DNA of 64,000 nt from Carya illinoinensis. Taxonomy: Eukaryota > Streptophyta > Magnoliopsida > Fagales > Juglandaceae. The stretch lies in the NCBI RefSeq assembly GCF_018687715.1, contig NC_056766.1:8297501-8361500 (forward strand), given 5' to 3'. The notes under the pieces were generated by a model, which worked only from the letters and a program-made list of their open reading frames with translations, made no database searches and was not told where the DNA came from. Shown here piece after piece: positions 33,939-44,955 of this stretch. Positions within the stretch are counted from its first letter, which is position 1. Each line of letters begins with the position of its first letter. The translations under genes were made by a program, and so were the position numbers.

Positions 33939-34042
33939 AAAAACAATTTCGTCATCGAAATTGCAAATCAACCACCAACTTAAAGCAAGCCACATAAACG
34001 CTCATAAACCAACTGAGATCAAGATTAAAATACATACCTTCC

Positions 34043-37000
34043 TCATTCGAACAGATACGGGTACTGCTTCCTCATGTTCGCTGCTCGCTCCCAAGAGAAG
34101 TCTTGAGCTAACGGATCTCCCCAAGCCACTTTAACCAAAGGTATCGTCTTGGACCTCAACTGTTGCTCCTTCCAATCCAAAATCTGCGACGGAACAACTT
34201 CATAAGTGAGATCCGGTTGCAACTGAATACCTGCTGGGTCGATGAAGCGAGGCTCTTGCTGCCCAAAGCTCTTCTTCAGGGATGATACATGGAAGACATC
34301 ATGAACATCCCCAAAATAATCTGGCAAAGCAACCCTATAGGCGACGGACCCTACTCTCTCCAGAATCTGAAATGGGCCGACGTACCTCGGATCTAGTTTC
34401 CTTTTCTTACCAAAACGCTTAACACCTCTCATGGGAGAGACTTTAAGATAAACCTAGTCACCAACTTCAAATGACAATTCTCTCCTCCTGGTATCAGCGT
34501 AGCTTTTCTGGCGACTCTGAGCTGCCGCCATTTTGTCTCTGATGATCCGGACTTGGCTTTGCATTTCTTGAATTATTTCAGGTCCAATTACCCTACTCTC
34601 CCCAACTTCATCCCAACACAAGGGCGACCTACACTTTCTCCCATAAAGAGCTTCATAGGGAGCCATCTGAATGGTCGCATGGTAGCTGTTATTGTAGGCA
34701 AACTCAATGAGCGGCAAATGATTTTCCCAACTCCCTTGGAATTCCAGGACACATGCTCGCAGCATGTCTTCCAGGGTCTGTATGGTGCGCTCTGACTGGC
34801 CGTCTGTCTGCGGGTGATAAGCAGTGCTGAACTTCAACTTAGTACCCAAAGCTGCCTGCAAACTCTTCCAGAACTGCGACGTAAACCTCGGGTCTCGATC
34901 CGACACTATACTCTTTGGTACGCCGTGTAGTCGCACTATCTCTTTGACATACAAACGGGTCAACTTACCCAAAGAGTCGGTGTTGTTAACAGGCAGAAAA
35001 TGAGCACTCTTCGTTACCCGGTCCACGATCACCCAAACAGAATTCTTCCCACTAGGCGTTCTCGGCAAACCCACTACGAAGTCCATCGTGATATCATCCC
35101 ATTTCCACTCAGGAATTGGGAGGGGTTGGAGCATACCTGCAGGTCTCTGATGCTCGGCCTTTACCTGACGGCACGTGTGGCATTTCTCCACATATAAGGC
35201 AACGTCCTTCTTCATTCCATCCCACCAGTAAGTTTTCTTCAAGTCTCGATACATCTTTGTACTGCCGGGATGAACTGAATACGGGGCCGCATGAGCTTCC
35301 GCCATGATCCGTTCTTTGAAATCTGAGTCCTTTGGGACCACTCTGCGATCTCGGAACCGAAGTATCCCATCACTGTCCATGCTATAGTGCAACGGCCCTC
35401 GAGATTTTCAGACTCTTTTCCTGATGTTCAGCAGCTTCGGATCCTTTCTTTGGAGAGCTTTCAATTCTTCGAAATCAGTTACCCGAATATCAAGAACTGA
35501 AGACAAAATCTCCACTTGCTGCGAACTCTCTATAAGGAGCCTTCTCATCCCATAAAGTAACGAATCCATCTCTGACGGTTCGGCTTCATCCTCCAAATGA
35601 GACTTCCGGCTCAAAGCATCAGCAACTATATTAGCCTTCCCCGGGTGGTACTTGATCTCACACTGATAGTCACTGATTAGCTCCAGCCATCGCCTCTGCC
35701 TCATATTCAAATTTTTCTGGGAAAACAAATGCTTCAAGCTCTTATGATCGGTAAATACCTCACAAGCTTCCCCATACAAGAAATGCCGCCAGATCTTGAG
35801 TGCAAAAACAATCGCAGCCAATTCTAGATCATGCGTTGGATAATTCTTCTCATGGTTCTTAAGCTGACGAGATGCATAGGCTACAACCCGTCCTTCTTGC
35901 ATAAGGACACAACCCAAACCAAACTTAGACGCATCACTGAAGACTACGAATGGCTTATGCGGTTCTGGGAGTGCTAACACTGGTGCCGTTGTCAACCTGT
36001 TCTTCAATTCCTGGAAGCTTCTCTCACACTTCTCTGACCAAACAAATTCTGTATTCTTCTGAGTCAAAGCTGTGAGAGGTCCGGATAGGCGAGCAAAACC
36101 CCCTACAAATCTTCGGTAGTAACCGGCGAGTCCCAAGAAACTCCTGATCTCGAGTACTGTAGTTGGGCGTGACCATGACAAAATGGCTTCTACCTTACTA
36201 GGATCAACTGCCACTCCGCCCCGGGAAATTACATGCCCAAGAAATTTAACTTCTTCCAACCAGAACTCACACTTGCTAAGCTTGGCGTATAGCTGGTGTT
36301 CTCTCAATCTCTCAAGTACCAGACTAAGATGATACACATGCTCTTCAACATCTCGGGAATAAATCAGTATATCATCGATAAATACTACCACAAAGGAATC
36401 CAGGTAAGGTTGAAACACCCTATTCATCAAATCCATGAACGCTGCAGGGGCATTAGCTAACCCAAACGACATCACCTTAAATTCATAATGCCCATACCTC
36501 GACCTGAAAGCAGTTTTAGGCACATCCTGGTCTCTGATTCTCAGCTGGTAGTATCCCGACCTCAGATCAATCTTAGAGAACACGGCTGCTCCTTAAAGCT
36601 GGTCAAACAAATCATCAATCCGCGGGAGAGGGTATTTATTTTTTATGGTCACCTTGTTCAATTCCCGATAGTCAATGCACATACGGAGCGTTCCATCTTT
36701 CTTCTTAACAAATAAAACTGGTGCACCCCACGGCGACGTACTAGGCTGAATAAATCCCTTCGCTACCAGTTCTTGCAACTGAGTCTTCAACTCTTTCAAT
36801 TCAGCCGGTGCCATGCGATAAGGAGCTTTATGCACAGGAGCCGCTCCAGGTTCCAAGTCTATGACAAGCTCCATCTCCCGAACAGGGGGTAGTCCGGGCA
36901 AGTCATCCACAAACACATCGGGGAACTCTTCCACAACTGGAATGTCTGCCAAAGACTTCTTCTCAGACGGCGTGGACACCATCTGCACCAAGAATGCATC

Positions 37001-37425
37001 CGCTCCCCATGCAATCTCTCGTCTTGCCTGAATCGCCGATATAATCATTGGCTTTTCTTTTAATCTACTCCCCGCAAATTCCAGACAATCACCATCTGGA
37101 AGCTGAAAGCTAATTATCCGACTTCTGCAATTAATACTCGCAGAATATCGGTATAGCCAATCCATTCCGAGGATAATATCAAAACCCAACAGCTTGAACA
37201 CCACCAAATCTGCATCCAAGAATCTTCCCTCAAAATTTAACGGGCATCCCAAAGCAACCTTAGAACACCACACCATCTCGCCATCGGGTAGAGCCACTAC
37301 CATAGCCTTCGGCAACGGTTCCGTGACCAAGTTACACACCCGAGCAAACGTGGAAGACACAAACGATCGTGAAGCACCGGAATCAAACAAAGTACAAGCA
37401 TAAAACTCATACAAACGGACTCTTC
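34043..37425 (-). pseudogene. Chromovirus pol: protease, RT, RNase H, integrase, chromodomain
   Basis: One frame runs from 37425 to 34043 with three in-frame stops: TAA at 36593-36595, TGA at 35408-35410 and TAG at about 34451-34453. The protease active site is LFDSGAS (Asp codon 37384-37382). The RT has [18 protein letters not shown] before the first stop and FIDD (about 36376) after it. RNase H spans about 35950-35620, from [10 protein letters not shown] to ADALSRK. The integrase has the HHCC region (H...H, CHTC), MDF, SDRDPRF and the final Glu in [14 protein letters not shown]. The end has YVGPFQILERV, then a chromodomain-like EVVPSQILDWK and VKVAWG. Except for the stops the frame is well kept. 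The first stop replaces a codon in a highly conserved RT segment, so no full enzyme can be made without readthrough. Confidence 0.93.
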
Positions 37426-37525
37426 CTGAACCAAACACACAACCCATGAAATCCAAAAAAAAAACAACGAAGAAACCAAATGCACCAAAAATTAAATCCA
37501 ACTTAAAAATTAAATTAATCCATAC
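37426..37525 (-). other. Intron-like 100-bp insert between gag and pol
   Basis: On the minus strand the segment starts GTATGG after CACAG, contains a ten-T run and ends GTTTGGTTCAG before GAAGAGTCC. It is phase 1. Removing it joins the Gag codons ...GVIT to [17 protein letters not shown] in one frame, as in single-ORF Tekay elements. If kept, the Gag frame reads Met-Asp and stops. Boundaries, pyrimidine tract and frame all agree with a spliceosomal intron, but splicing is inferred. Confidence 0.6.
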
Positions 37526-38789
37526 CTGTGATTACTCCAGCATCATGGGTCGCTGGTGCCTCATCATCCACCTCTCCGGGTGTGACAGCATAAACCCGGG
37601 CTTGCACTGCTTGTCTCGGGTTGGTTCTTCCACCGTGTCTACCTCCACGGCTTCCTTGAGCTCTAACGGGGCAATCCCGAGCAATATACCCCACTTGGCC
37701 GCACTGATAACACTGGGGTCCGCTACTAGTTCGACACTCGCCCTCATGAGCTCTATTACAAACCCCACAAACAGGCATACGTCCTCCCATGCGAACACTT
37801 GAGGATGCTTGAGATCGGGTTCCGGTCCGCTGAACAAACTTCTGAGGCGAACCCGAGCTGCTTCCTTCACCAGAAAAACTCCGCCTCTTTTGTCCTGAAG
37901 GGGGGCCCATACTCAGATTATTTTCCCTCTCTATAAGGGTGGCCACATCCACTAACTCCTGAAAAGTGGATATCCGATGGCTGACCACCATACGGCGTAT
38001 GTCCTGACGCAGCCCCTCCTGGAAACGATCTGCTCGCATCTCCTCAGTGGCGACAAGGTGAGGAGCAAACCGCTCTAGTTCTATGAACCTCCGGGCGTAC
38101 AGCTCCACTGTCGCGCCCCCTTGGACCAGATTGGAGAACTCTCTTGCCTTTTGCTTCCTTACCGATGCGGGAAAGAAGCGGTCATTGAACTCTTTCTTGA
38201 AACGCTGCCAGGTCACTGCAGCGAAAGATCCCAGTTCAGATTCCAATAGCACCCTTTTGGTATCCCACCAATCGGAAGCGGTACCTTGCAAGAGGTAGCT
38301 GGCGTAAAGTACTTGCTGTGCCTCAGTGCACCCACACACCTCAAAAGTCTTCTCCAGATCCTTGATCCATTTTCCAGCCTGAATTGGATCCTCGTTTCCA
38401 GTGAAGTGTGGGTTTCGATGCGCCAAGAAGCGCTCATAGGTGCATCCGGCTTGCACCATGCTACTAGACCCTCCTGGATACATCCAAGGCCCTCCCTGAT
38501 ATGGCCAGGGACCTCCTGGTTGTGGCCAATACCCTCCTTGTTGCGGACAAGGCTCTCCTGACGGTGGATAAGGCCCTCCTGATGGTGGACAAGGCCCTCC
38601 TGATGGTGGCCAAGGACCCCCTTGTGGTGGCCAAGGTCCTTGTGGTGCCCAAGGCCCTGCCTGTTGGGACCTCGCACTCTGTTGCATAAACTCCGTCATC
38701 TGCCGAATTGCTTCGGCTATGGAGTCATCTCTGGAGGTATTTTCCTGCGGTTCCTGAGTATTTTTCCTTGGTCTCCCTGGTCTCCCCAT
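37515..38789 (-). CDS. gag: Chromovirus Gag polyprotein, 424 aa
   Basis: The frame from ATG 38789 is open. Residues about 45-108 form a proline/glycine/tryptophan repeat (GGPWPPS-like units of about nine residues). Residues about 125-300 form the retrotransposon Gag fold ([25 protein letters not shown]). A CCHC zinc knuckle, [14 protein letters not shown], lies near the C-terminus. Gag forms the cytoplasmic particle and binds the element RNA. The last 11 bases (37525-37515) lie in the intron-like insert, so the unspliced product is this 424-residue Gag, while a spliced one would continue into protease and polymerase. There is no interruption in this gene. Confidence 0.88.
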   Translation of the reverse strand: MGRPGRPRKNTQEPQENTSRDDSIAEAIRQMTEFMQQSARSQQAGPWAPQGPWPPQGGPWPPSGGPCPPSGGPYPPSGEPCPQQGGYWPQPGGPWPYQGGPWMYPGGSSSMVQAGCTYERFLAHRNPHFTGNEDPIQAGKWIKDLEKTFEVCGCTEAQQVLYASYLLQGTASDWWDTKRVLLESELGSFAAVTWQRFKKEFNDRFFPASVRKQKAREFSNLVQGGATVELYARRFIELERFAPHLVATEEMRADRFQEGLRQDIRRMVVSHRISTFQELVDVATLIERENNLSMGPPSGQKRRSFSGEGSSSGSPQKFVQRTGTRSQASSSVRMGGRMPVCGVCNRAHEGECRTSSGPQCYQCGQVGYIARDCPVRAQGSRGGRHGGRTNPRQAVQARVYAVTPGEVDDEAPATHDAGVITGMD

Positions 38790-39055
38790 ATTCCTGTCAC
38801 AACACTACTCTTGACCCTCCTTTAAGAAAACAAATAAAACCATCATAAAACCAACAAAAAACAAAAACAGCACTACACAGCAAGAAACAAAAGAAACCAG
38901 CATGCCAAAACATAACTAAATAAATAAAAACAAACAAACAAGCTCACACAAATAAAACAAATAAAACAACTATACTTAACATAATTTTCAAAACACAACT
39001 TTAAAAACATTCTGGTACTACCTACGGGACATGTGGTTTTACCCAGAGCCAAACC

Positions 39056-39067
39056 GCTCTGATACCA
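39056..39067 (-). promoter_or_regulatory. Primer binding site complementary to initiator tRNA-Met
   Basis: The minus strand reads TGGTATCAGAGC two bases after the 5' LTR. This is the classic plant LTR-retrotransposon site for initiator methionine tRNA. Confidence 0.92.
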
Positions 39068-39069
39068 CC

Positions 39070-41236
39070 TGTAACGCCCCCAAAATCCCCACGCCCGAAC
39101 ACGGGGAAATTGAGACGTCCGGATGGTGACAACCCGGGTCACCATCCCATCGGCGGGTGCCGAGTGTGTGCAAGGCAACAGATGTGTACAGAAAAACACG
39201 CAGCGGATAACGAAAGTCATAACTAAGTACCAGAATTTTTCTTAACTTAATACAAGCTGTTTAAAACATACATAGATAAAATATTACAAAACGCAAATAC
39301 AGTTTTAACAAACAAAAAGATAGCATCAGCAACCCGGCGGAGCCGCATCCTCGGGCTCAGCCTCCTCCTCTTCGTCCTCTAACTCTGCACCAAAAGCTAC
39401 GGAACCACGAATGGTACCGCAGGTAAGTAAAACCCAAACACTACCAGATAAAAACACATAAAACTCAAACAATATGCATGAACCATGCCCAATGCACAAA
39501 GCCCAAAAACACAAGTTTTCCACACACGCCAAAAAACCCTTTTGGCCCCAAAACACATCCTTTCCGAAAAACACGCCAAAAGTCACATTTGGCCGCCAAA
39601 AGTCCATTTGGCCCAATATCTCGCCAGAAGTCCATCCGGCCCAATATCTCGCCAGAAGTCCATCTGGCCCACGCCAAAAGTCCCATTTGGCCTCATAAAC
39701 CATTATCCAATTTTTAACTGTATGCACCATGACCTCCCCTAGGGGTCATCCGCACATCCTGGCTCCAGTGTCACACCGCAGAGTACCACCACGCATGTGA
39801 CACCTAACAAGCGATGCCCAGTTCCGCGCCCCGCGCGTGCGTAGCCAAGCATCCTCTAGCCCTCGCCAGCGAAGGGCCACGGAGTCGGTGAGTAGGGCGA
39901 TGCCCGGTTCCACGCCCGGCGCGTTCGTAGCCAAGCATCCCCTAGCCCTGCTCCCGTCATCTCTCTCGACAACTCAGGGGACATCACTCAGTTTATTCCG
40001 CTCTCGAGTGACCAGAGGAGCTCCACCGAGATAATAACCCATCCCGGCTTGGGCTCCTGATACACACGCACCCGTAATACACTTACGCCAATACACAAGC
40101 TTTTCACACATGAACAAAAACACACGTGCATGCACCATGAAATGCCATATCAATGCATAATAAAATAACCAACCAACATAAATCAATTAAACAGACAACT
40201 CCGTCCTCCACCCATCCGACCCCCGAAACTCCTCGGACTCAGTCCGGAATCAACAACCAACAACAGTAAATAAATTGAATGAGCAATATATATTAAAATC
40301 TGAAAATAGGGTTTGGAAAATACTTACAGCGCTATACGGCAATTTTAGAAAGCAAGCGGCGTTGCAAACGGCGCCGGAAAAGCAACGTCACAGTGAAAAT
40401 TCACTGTGGCCGTGGGTCTGAAAAACCCACTTTTGAACGGGGACAAACTAGGACACGAGATTGATAGGGAATGGTCTAGGAATGGTTGTGAAGCTATTGG
40501 AAGTGGTGGTTGGCCGTGGGTGGCGGCAGAATGGCCGGAAATGGCCGGATTACCCAAAACGGAAACTAAGCTCGTAGGAGCTGTTCCGGTGGTCGTTGGA
40601 GGCCGGAAATGGGTGGGTTAGGACGGCAAGGAGTCGGTGATGAAGTGGTGAAGAAATGGTGGCCGGAGGTGGAGCGACGGCGGCGGATCGGAGCAAAATC
40701 CGTGCGCCCTTCTTGGAGCTTTTCCGGCCAAACGGCCGGCCGGTTGGGGGTGGGTTTTGGAGGGATGGTGCACCGGAGGGAGAAGAAGAGAATGGGACCG
40801 GTGGGAGGCCGAACGGTGGCCGGACGGCGGCGGTAGGGGCTGGAGAAGGTGACGCCGGCGTGAGGGAGAGGGAGGAGAGAGAGAGAGAGAGCACGGGGGG
40901 GTCCGGATCGGGGAGAGAGAAGAGGGAAAAGAAAAAAGAAAAAAAAGAAAAAGAAGGAAAAAAAGAAAAGAAGGGAAAAAGAAAAAGAAAAAAGAGAAAA
41001 AGGAAAAAAGATGTGAAAAGAGATGAGGTCCAGTCCTCACTCCGGGAAAACGAAACAAACCGCCAAAAGATTAAAACCACAAAACAACTTAAAGAAATAA
41101 AACACAGCCTCAAATAAATTAAATTAAATTAAAACCTAATTTTAAAACGCAAATAAATTAAAATAAATAACTAATATATTAATTAAAATAAAAACAATTA
41201 TTTCAGTGAAAATACACTCAAAAGCGGGTCATCACA
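39070..41236 (-). repeat. 5' LTR of the chromovirus
   Basis: It is 2,167 bp, ending (minus strand) GGGCGTTACA and starting TGTGATGACCC. Relative to the 3' LTR it has an extra 28-30-bp tandem copy at about 39630-39660 and an extra AAATGGCCGG near 40538. The remaining differences are mostly transitions. Confidence 0.93.
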
Positions 41237-41476
41237 CTGTTCATGCAAGTCCATATAATAATGAGTAAAAATTTTTTAAAATTATAATAATATTTTTTTT
41301 ATAATGATAATTTTCTTATTTTATCCTCATTCTTCAATAGAACTACATATTGTGTCTTTCACTCAAGGACTACAAATAATTTTCTCATAAAAATAATACA
41401 TGGATAGTGACTTTCATTATCCTTTCACTAAGCTCGAAATCATTTTCAAAGATAAAAAAAAGGAGGAAAGATGTAG

Positions 41477-41621
41477 TTGTAAGTATAATTATGCATTAAT
41501 ATGTATATTAATTTATTATAATTGGTTAAAAAGTAAATTTTATTAAGAACAATATTAATTTAAATTTTAAGTATGAAGGAATGAATATTGATATACAGAT
41601 TAATACACAATTTTACTTGTA
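41477..41621. mobile_element. MITE in the P450 upstream region
   Basis: The left arm TTGTAAGTATAATTATGCAT and the right arm ACACAATTTTACTTGTA pair over about 30 bp with mismatches. It is absent upstream of the module B copy. It is the same family as 2261-2413, judged from shared arm wording (CACAA...ACTTG, TTAAT.TGTA). Confidence 0.6.
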
Positions 41622-41726
41622 GGTAGCAAAAGTCGAAGGAGAATAACTGGCTGGTTGACTGAAGACAACGAGTGTGAGGACAAACACAACTATCCTCTCT
41701 CTCTTCAACCTCAGTTCAGTATCAAG

Positions 41727-41765
41727 ATGATCTCTCTCCCCTCCCTCGTTGACGAACCCATTTGA
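41727..41765 (+). promoter_or_regulatory. 12-codon upstream ORF before the intact P450
   Basis: ATG at 41727 opens a 12-codon frame (MISLPSLVDEPI) ending TGA at 41763-41765, 10 bases before the main ATG. In the module B copy the same place reads ATAATC, so the uORF is specific to this copy. If it lies in the mRNA it could lower translation; the transcription start is unknown. Confidence 0.4.
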
Positions 41766-41775
41766 TTCCTTGGCA

Positions 41776-44124
41776 ATGGAAAACTTGTACTTTTACATAG
41801 CTTTCTTCCTCTCCACCATATTCATCCTCAAACTTCTATACCGCCGCAACCAAAATCTGCCGCCTAGTCCATTTTCTCTTCCATTAATCGGCCATTTCCA
41901 CCTTCTTAAACAACCCATCTACCAAGCACTTCAGACCCTATCGCTACAATATGGTCCAATCCTATCTCTGAAGTTGGGTTCCCGATCTATCCTTGTCGTA
42001 TCTTCTGCCTCTGCCGTTGAAGAGTGTTTCACCAAGAATGACATAATATTTGCAAATCGTCCCAACACCATAGCGGGCGAACATTTTACTTACAACTTCA
42101 CCAATCCAGTTTGGGCTCCATATGGCCACTTTTGGAAGAACCTTCGACGCCTGGTGAACCTTGAGATCTTCTCAAATAACAGCCTCCAAAAATTTTCCAT
42201 CATTCGACAGGAAGAAGTTTACTCCCTTATTCGCCAATTGCTCAAACTGTCAAATGGAGAAGAACCTCAAAAAGTGGAGTTTCGGTATCTGTGCTCTCTT
42301 CTGACGTTCAATATAATGATGAGGATACTCACTGGAAAGCCATGCGTTGGAGAAGAGGCTGCAATCACGGATGCGGGAAAGAAACATCTCCAAGATATGA
42401 AGGATACTTACTTTGCAAGCTTGTCAATGAATGTATGCGATTTCTTTCCGGTTTTGAGGTGGGTTGGTTACAAAGGGATAGAGAAAGGCATAATTAGTTT
42501 GAGGGGGAGAAGGGATGAGTGGCTGACGGGTTTGGTACAAGAGATTAAGCGGGAGAAAACCAGTTCTTTGAATACCACTACCGTAATGGACGAGGAAAAG
42601 AAGAAGACTCTGATTGAAACTTTGCTGTCTATTCATGAATCAGATCCTGAATTCTGTTCAGATGATGTCGTCAAAAGCATCATTTTGGTAAGTGATCATA
42701 AAAATCTTTTCCATTACTTCTTAATTGTGTTTCTAATCACTCCCTTGGTAAGTGGCTGTGTTTGTTGCTTCATCATTTTCCCCTGAAACTTCACTATCCT
42801 CTGCTTTTTAATCTCAAACTTTTCAAGTATCTGTCAAGTATCATGACAGAATCTAAGCCCCAGCTTTCGGAGTACATCATCCACCTCACTTGAACATTAA
42901 AATTTGATTTATAAAATTTAAATTTTAAGATTTATTTTACAAATAAAATTATGATATATAAGCAATTTAGTAGGTGCGTTCTACATATGGACTTTAGAAT
43001 AGTATTTTTCTTGGCATAAAGCTGCTCTAATTCTAAATCCATTTGCTTTAAAGACATTTATTGTGTTTTTTTGTATAGATCTAAATGGGAATCTGTTTGG
43101 TGAGATAAAAAGATCAATATATATGGATTGTCTTTCTTTATTTTCAATCCTATTCTCTTCTCTGTCCTGTTTAGTAAAGAAACTACAGAGCAAACCTTTC
43201 AAAGTCCCTGTCGAACACCATGTAGCGATGCAGTTTTACAGGAAAGTTTCAAATTCCAAGCATCTTCTTTACATATGAATTTTGGAAAGTCTAAATTATT
43301 GTTTCCCGTTCATGTATCCATACAAAGTATAGAACACGGTATCCCTCATTCCCAAGATTCCTTTGTAATTTCTATCGCTAAGATTTTCTTTTCTGGAGAT
43401 GTAACTTTTAGCTTTGCGGTGCTGCCTTTGAAGTACTTGAACTACTTTCTAACATCGAGAAAGCAAGGGTGGGTGATTAGAATTTTACTTTTACTTTCAG
43501 ATGATGTTTGTTGCGGGAACGGATACAACAGCAACAGCCATGGAGTGGGCAATGGCACTTCTGCTGAATCATCCCAAGGTACTGCAGAAGCTTAAAGCAG
43601 AGATCGACGACCAGGTTGGGCATGAGCGCTTGTTGAATGACTCAGATCTTTCCAAGCTTCCTTATCTTCGTTGCGTCATCAATGAGAGCCTCAGACTCTA
43701 TCCCCCAGTTCCACTTCTATTGCCTCATTTTTCTGCAGAAGATTGCACTGTGGGGGGATTTCAGATATCCCGAGGGACGATTTTGGTCGTGAATGCATGG
43801 CTCATAAATAGAGATCCCAAACTCTGGGAGGAGCCCGAAAGGTTCAAGCCAGAGAGATTTGAAGGAATATTCCTAGGAGAAAGAGAGACTTTCAAATTCA
43901 TCCCGTTCGGAGTAGGGAGGAGAGCCTGCCCCGGTTCCGGCATGGCCCTGAGAACAATTTCTTTGGCATTGGGTGCACTCATTCAGTGCTTTGATTGGGA
44001 AAGGCTTGATAAAGAGATGGTGGACATGAGCTCTGTTTCAGGGTTTGTTCTGTCGAAGGCTAAGCCTTTGGAGGCTGTATGTAGTCTACGCCGGTCCACG
44101 AAAGACATGCTATCTCAACTTTGA
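41776..44124 (+). CDS. Cytochrome P450, CYP81 family, intact, 511 aa
   Basis: Exon 1 is 41776-42687 (304 codons). Intron 42688-43500 starts GTAAGT and ends TTTCAG. Exon 2 is 43501-44124 (207 codons plus TGA). The ATG at 41776 is chosen because it starts a membrane anchor ([20 protein letters not shown]) followed by basic YRRN and the hinge [13 protein letters not shown]; the frame upstream has no other ATG. Motifs are WKNLRR (C-helix), AGTDTT at 308-313 (I-helix), ESLR at 366-369 (ExxR; the sisters have ETLR), FKPERF at 419-424 and the haem Cys at about 447 in [11 protein letters not shown]. Length and all motifs suit an active ER-bound monooxygenase using NADPH-P450 reductase. CYP81 members act on isoflavonoids, lignans, indolics or xenobiotics; the substrate is unknown. 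It is convergent with the 51700 gene, and a chromovirus lies upstream. Confidence 0.92.
42688..43500 (+). other. Intron of the intact plus-strand P450
   Basis: This phase 0 intron is 813 bp. Compared with the sister introns it lacks about 25 bp (a CAACGTTACTGGAGC-type stretch) immediately before the acceptor. The pyrimidine tract is now TTTTACTTTTACTTTCAG, still a good acceptor. Confidence 0.85.
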
Positions 44125-44140
44125 TTACCGAGTGGCAGGG

Positions 44141-44955
44141 CTACAAATGAACAAGTAGCTCGTGAAGAGTTCGAGTTCTGCTCGTATATACTCGGTTTGA
44201 ACTCAGTTCACTTAATAAATGACATGTTCATAAATATAAATATATGTTCAAATATTAAATAAGCAAAACTCATATAAACTTGACTCGATTCGGTTTAGAC
44301 TCGTAAACAAAACTCGTATAAGTTCGGTTTGACTTGTTTGAGCTCGTTTTGAAGCGTGTAATATGTTTTATATATATATGTGTTATATATATATTACATG
44401 TTAGTTATATTTTATATACTTAATTATATATTATTAATTTATTTATAGTTTACTTTATTTAATATGGATATGTTATGTTCTTAAAATGGGTATATGATAA
44501 TTTGTATAATAATATATCATACAACTATAACTATTGATTTATTATATTATCTATCTGTAATAAATAGTTTAGTTTATTACATTTATCTTGTGTATTATTT
44601 TTTTAATTTATAACTATAAGTTATTTTTATAAAAAAAGTTATACCATAAGAACTTTGAATCAAAATTATTTAGTTGAATAGTTAAATGGTTTGATTTTTT
44701 TTTTTTTTGTAAAATTAATTTGTTTTTTTTATTAATTACAAGATAAGATTAAAAATTTCAAAATAAAAAACTGGAGCTCGAGTCGTTTGATTAATTTTAG
44801 TTGACCTTGAGTTAAATTCGGATAACATTAATTGTTAACAAACCGAGTTTGAGTAAGAATATTCAAGTTTAAGTCGAGTTCGAACCAATAAATATGTTAA
44901 TCGAGCTCGAGTACTCTTATTCGAATTTGATTTGATTCGGTTTGTTTGCAACCCT
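44141..44955. mobile_element. hAT-like MITE downstream of the intact P450
   Basis: The left end CAGGGCTACAAATGAAC and the right end GTTTGTTTGCAACCCTA form an imperfect inverted repeat (about 12 of 17). Flanks ACCGAGTG and ACCGATTA may be a decayed 8-bp target duplication. The interior is AT-rich with CTCGAG/CGAGTT words near both ends. A right-truncated copy is at 1080-1865. Confidence 0.5.

Larger units (their letters stand above)
31801..41236 (-). mobile_element. Ty3/gypsy chromovirus, Tekay/Del-like, 9,436 bp
   Basis: The order on the minus strand is 5' LTR (41236-39070), primer site, gag, protease, reverse transcriptase, RNase H, integrase, chromodomain-like end, polypurine tract, 3' LTR (33925-31801). 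CTGTT flanks both sides (31796-31800 and 41237-41241). Gag-Pro-RT-RH-INT order plus a C-terminal chromodomain places it in the chromoviruses, and the wording fits the Tekay/Del clade. The LTRs differ by about two dozen single-base changes plus small indels (roughly 1%), so insertion is recent and postdates the module duplication. Three in-frame stops in pol make this copy defective. Its 5' LTR end lies about 540 bp upstream of the intact P450 start codon, and it points away from that gene. Confidence 0.95.
41242..41775 (+). promoter_or_regulatory. Proximal upstream region of the intact plus-strand P450
   Basis: It aligns with 9110-9465 of the pseudogene copy, apart from a 145-bp MITE insertion (41477-41621). 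The last 75 bp are CT-rich leader-like sequence. No TATA box is clear. Confidence 0.45.

Noticed and set aside
37194..38825. Plus-strand open frames opposite gag and pol
   Set aside because: They are antisense shadows of the chromovirus coding region.
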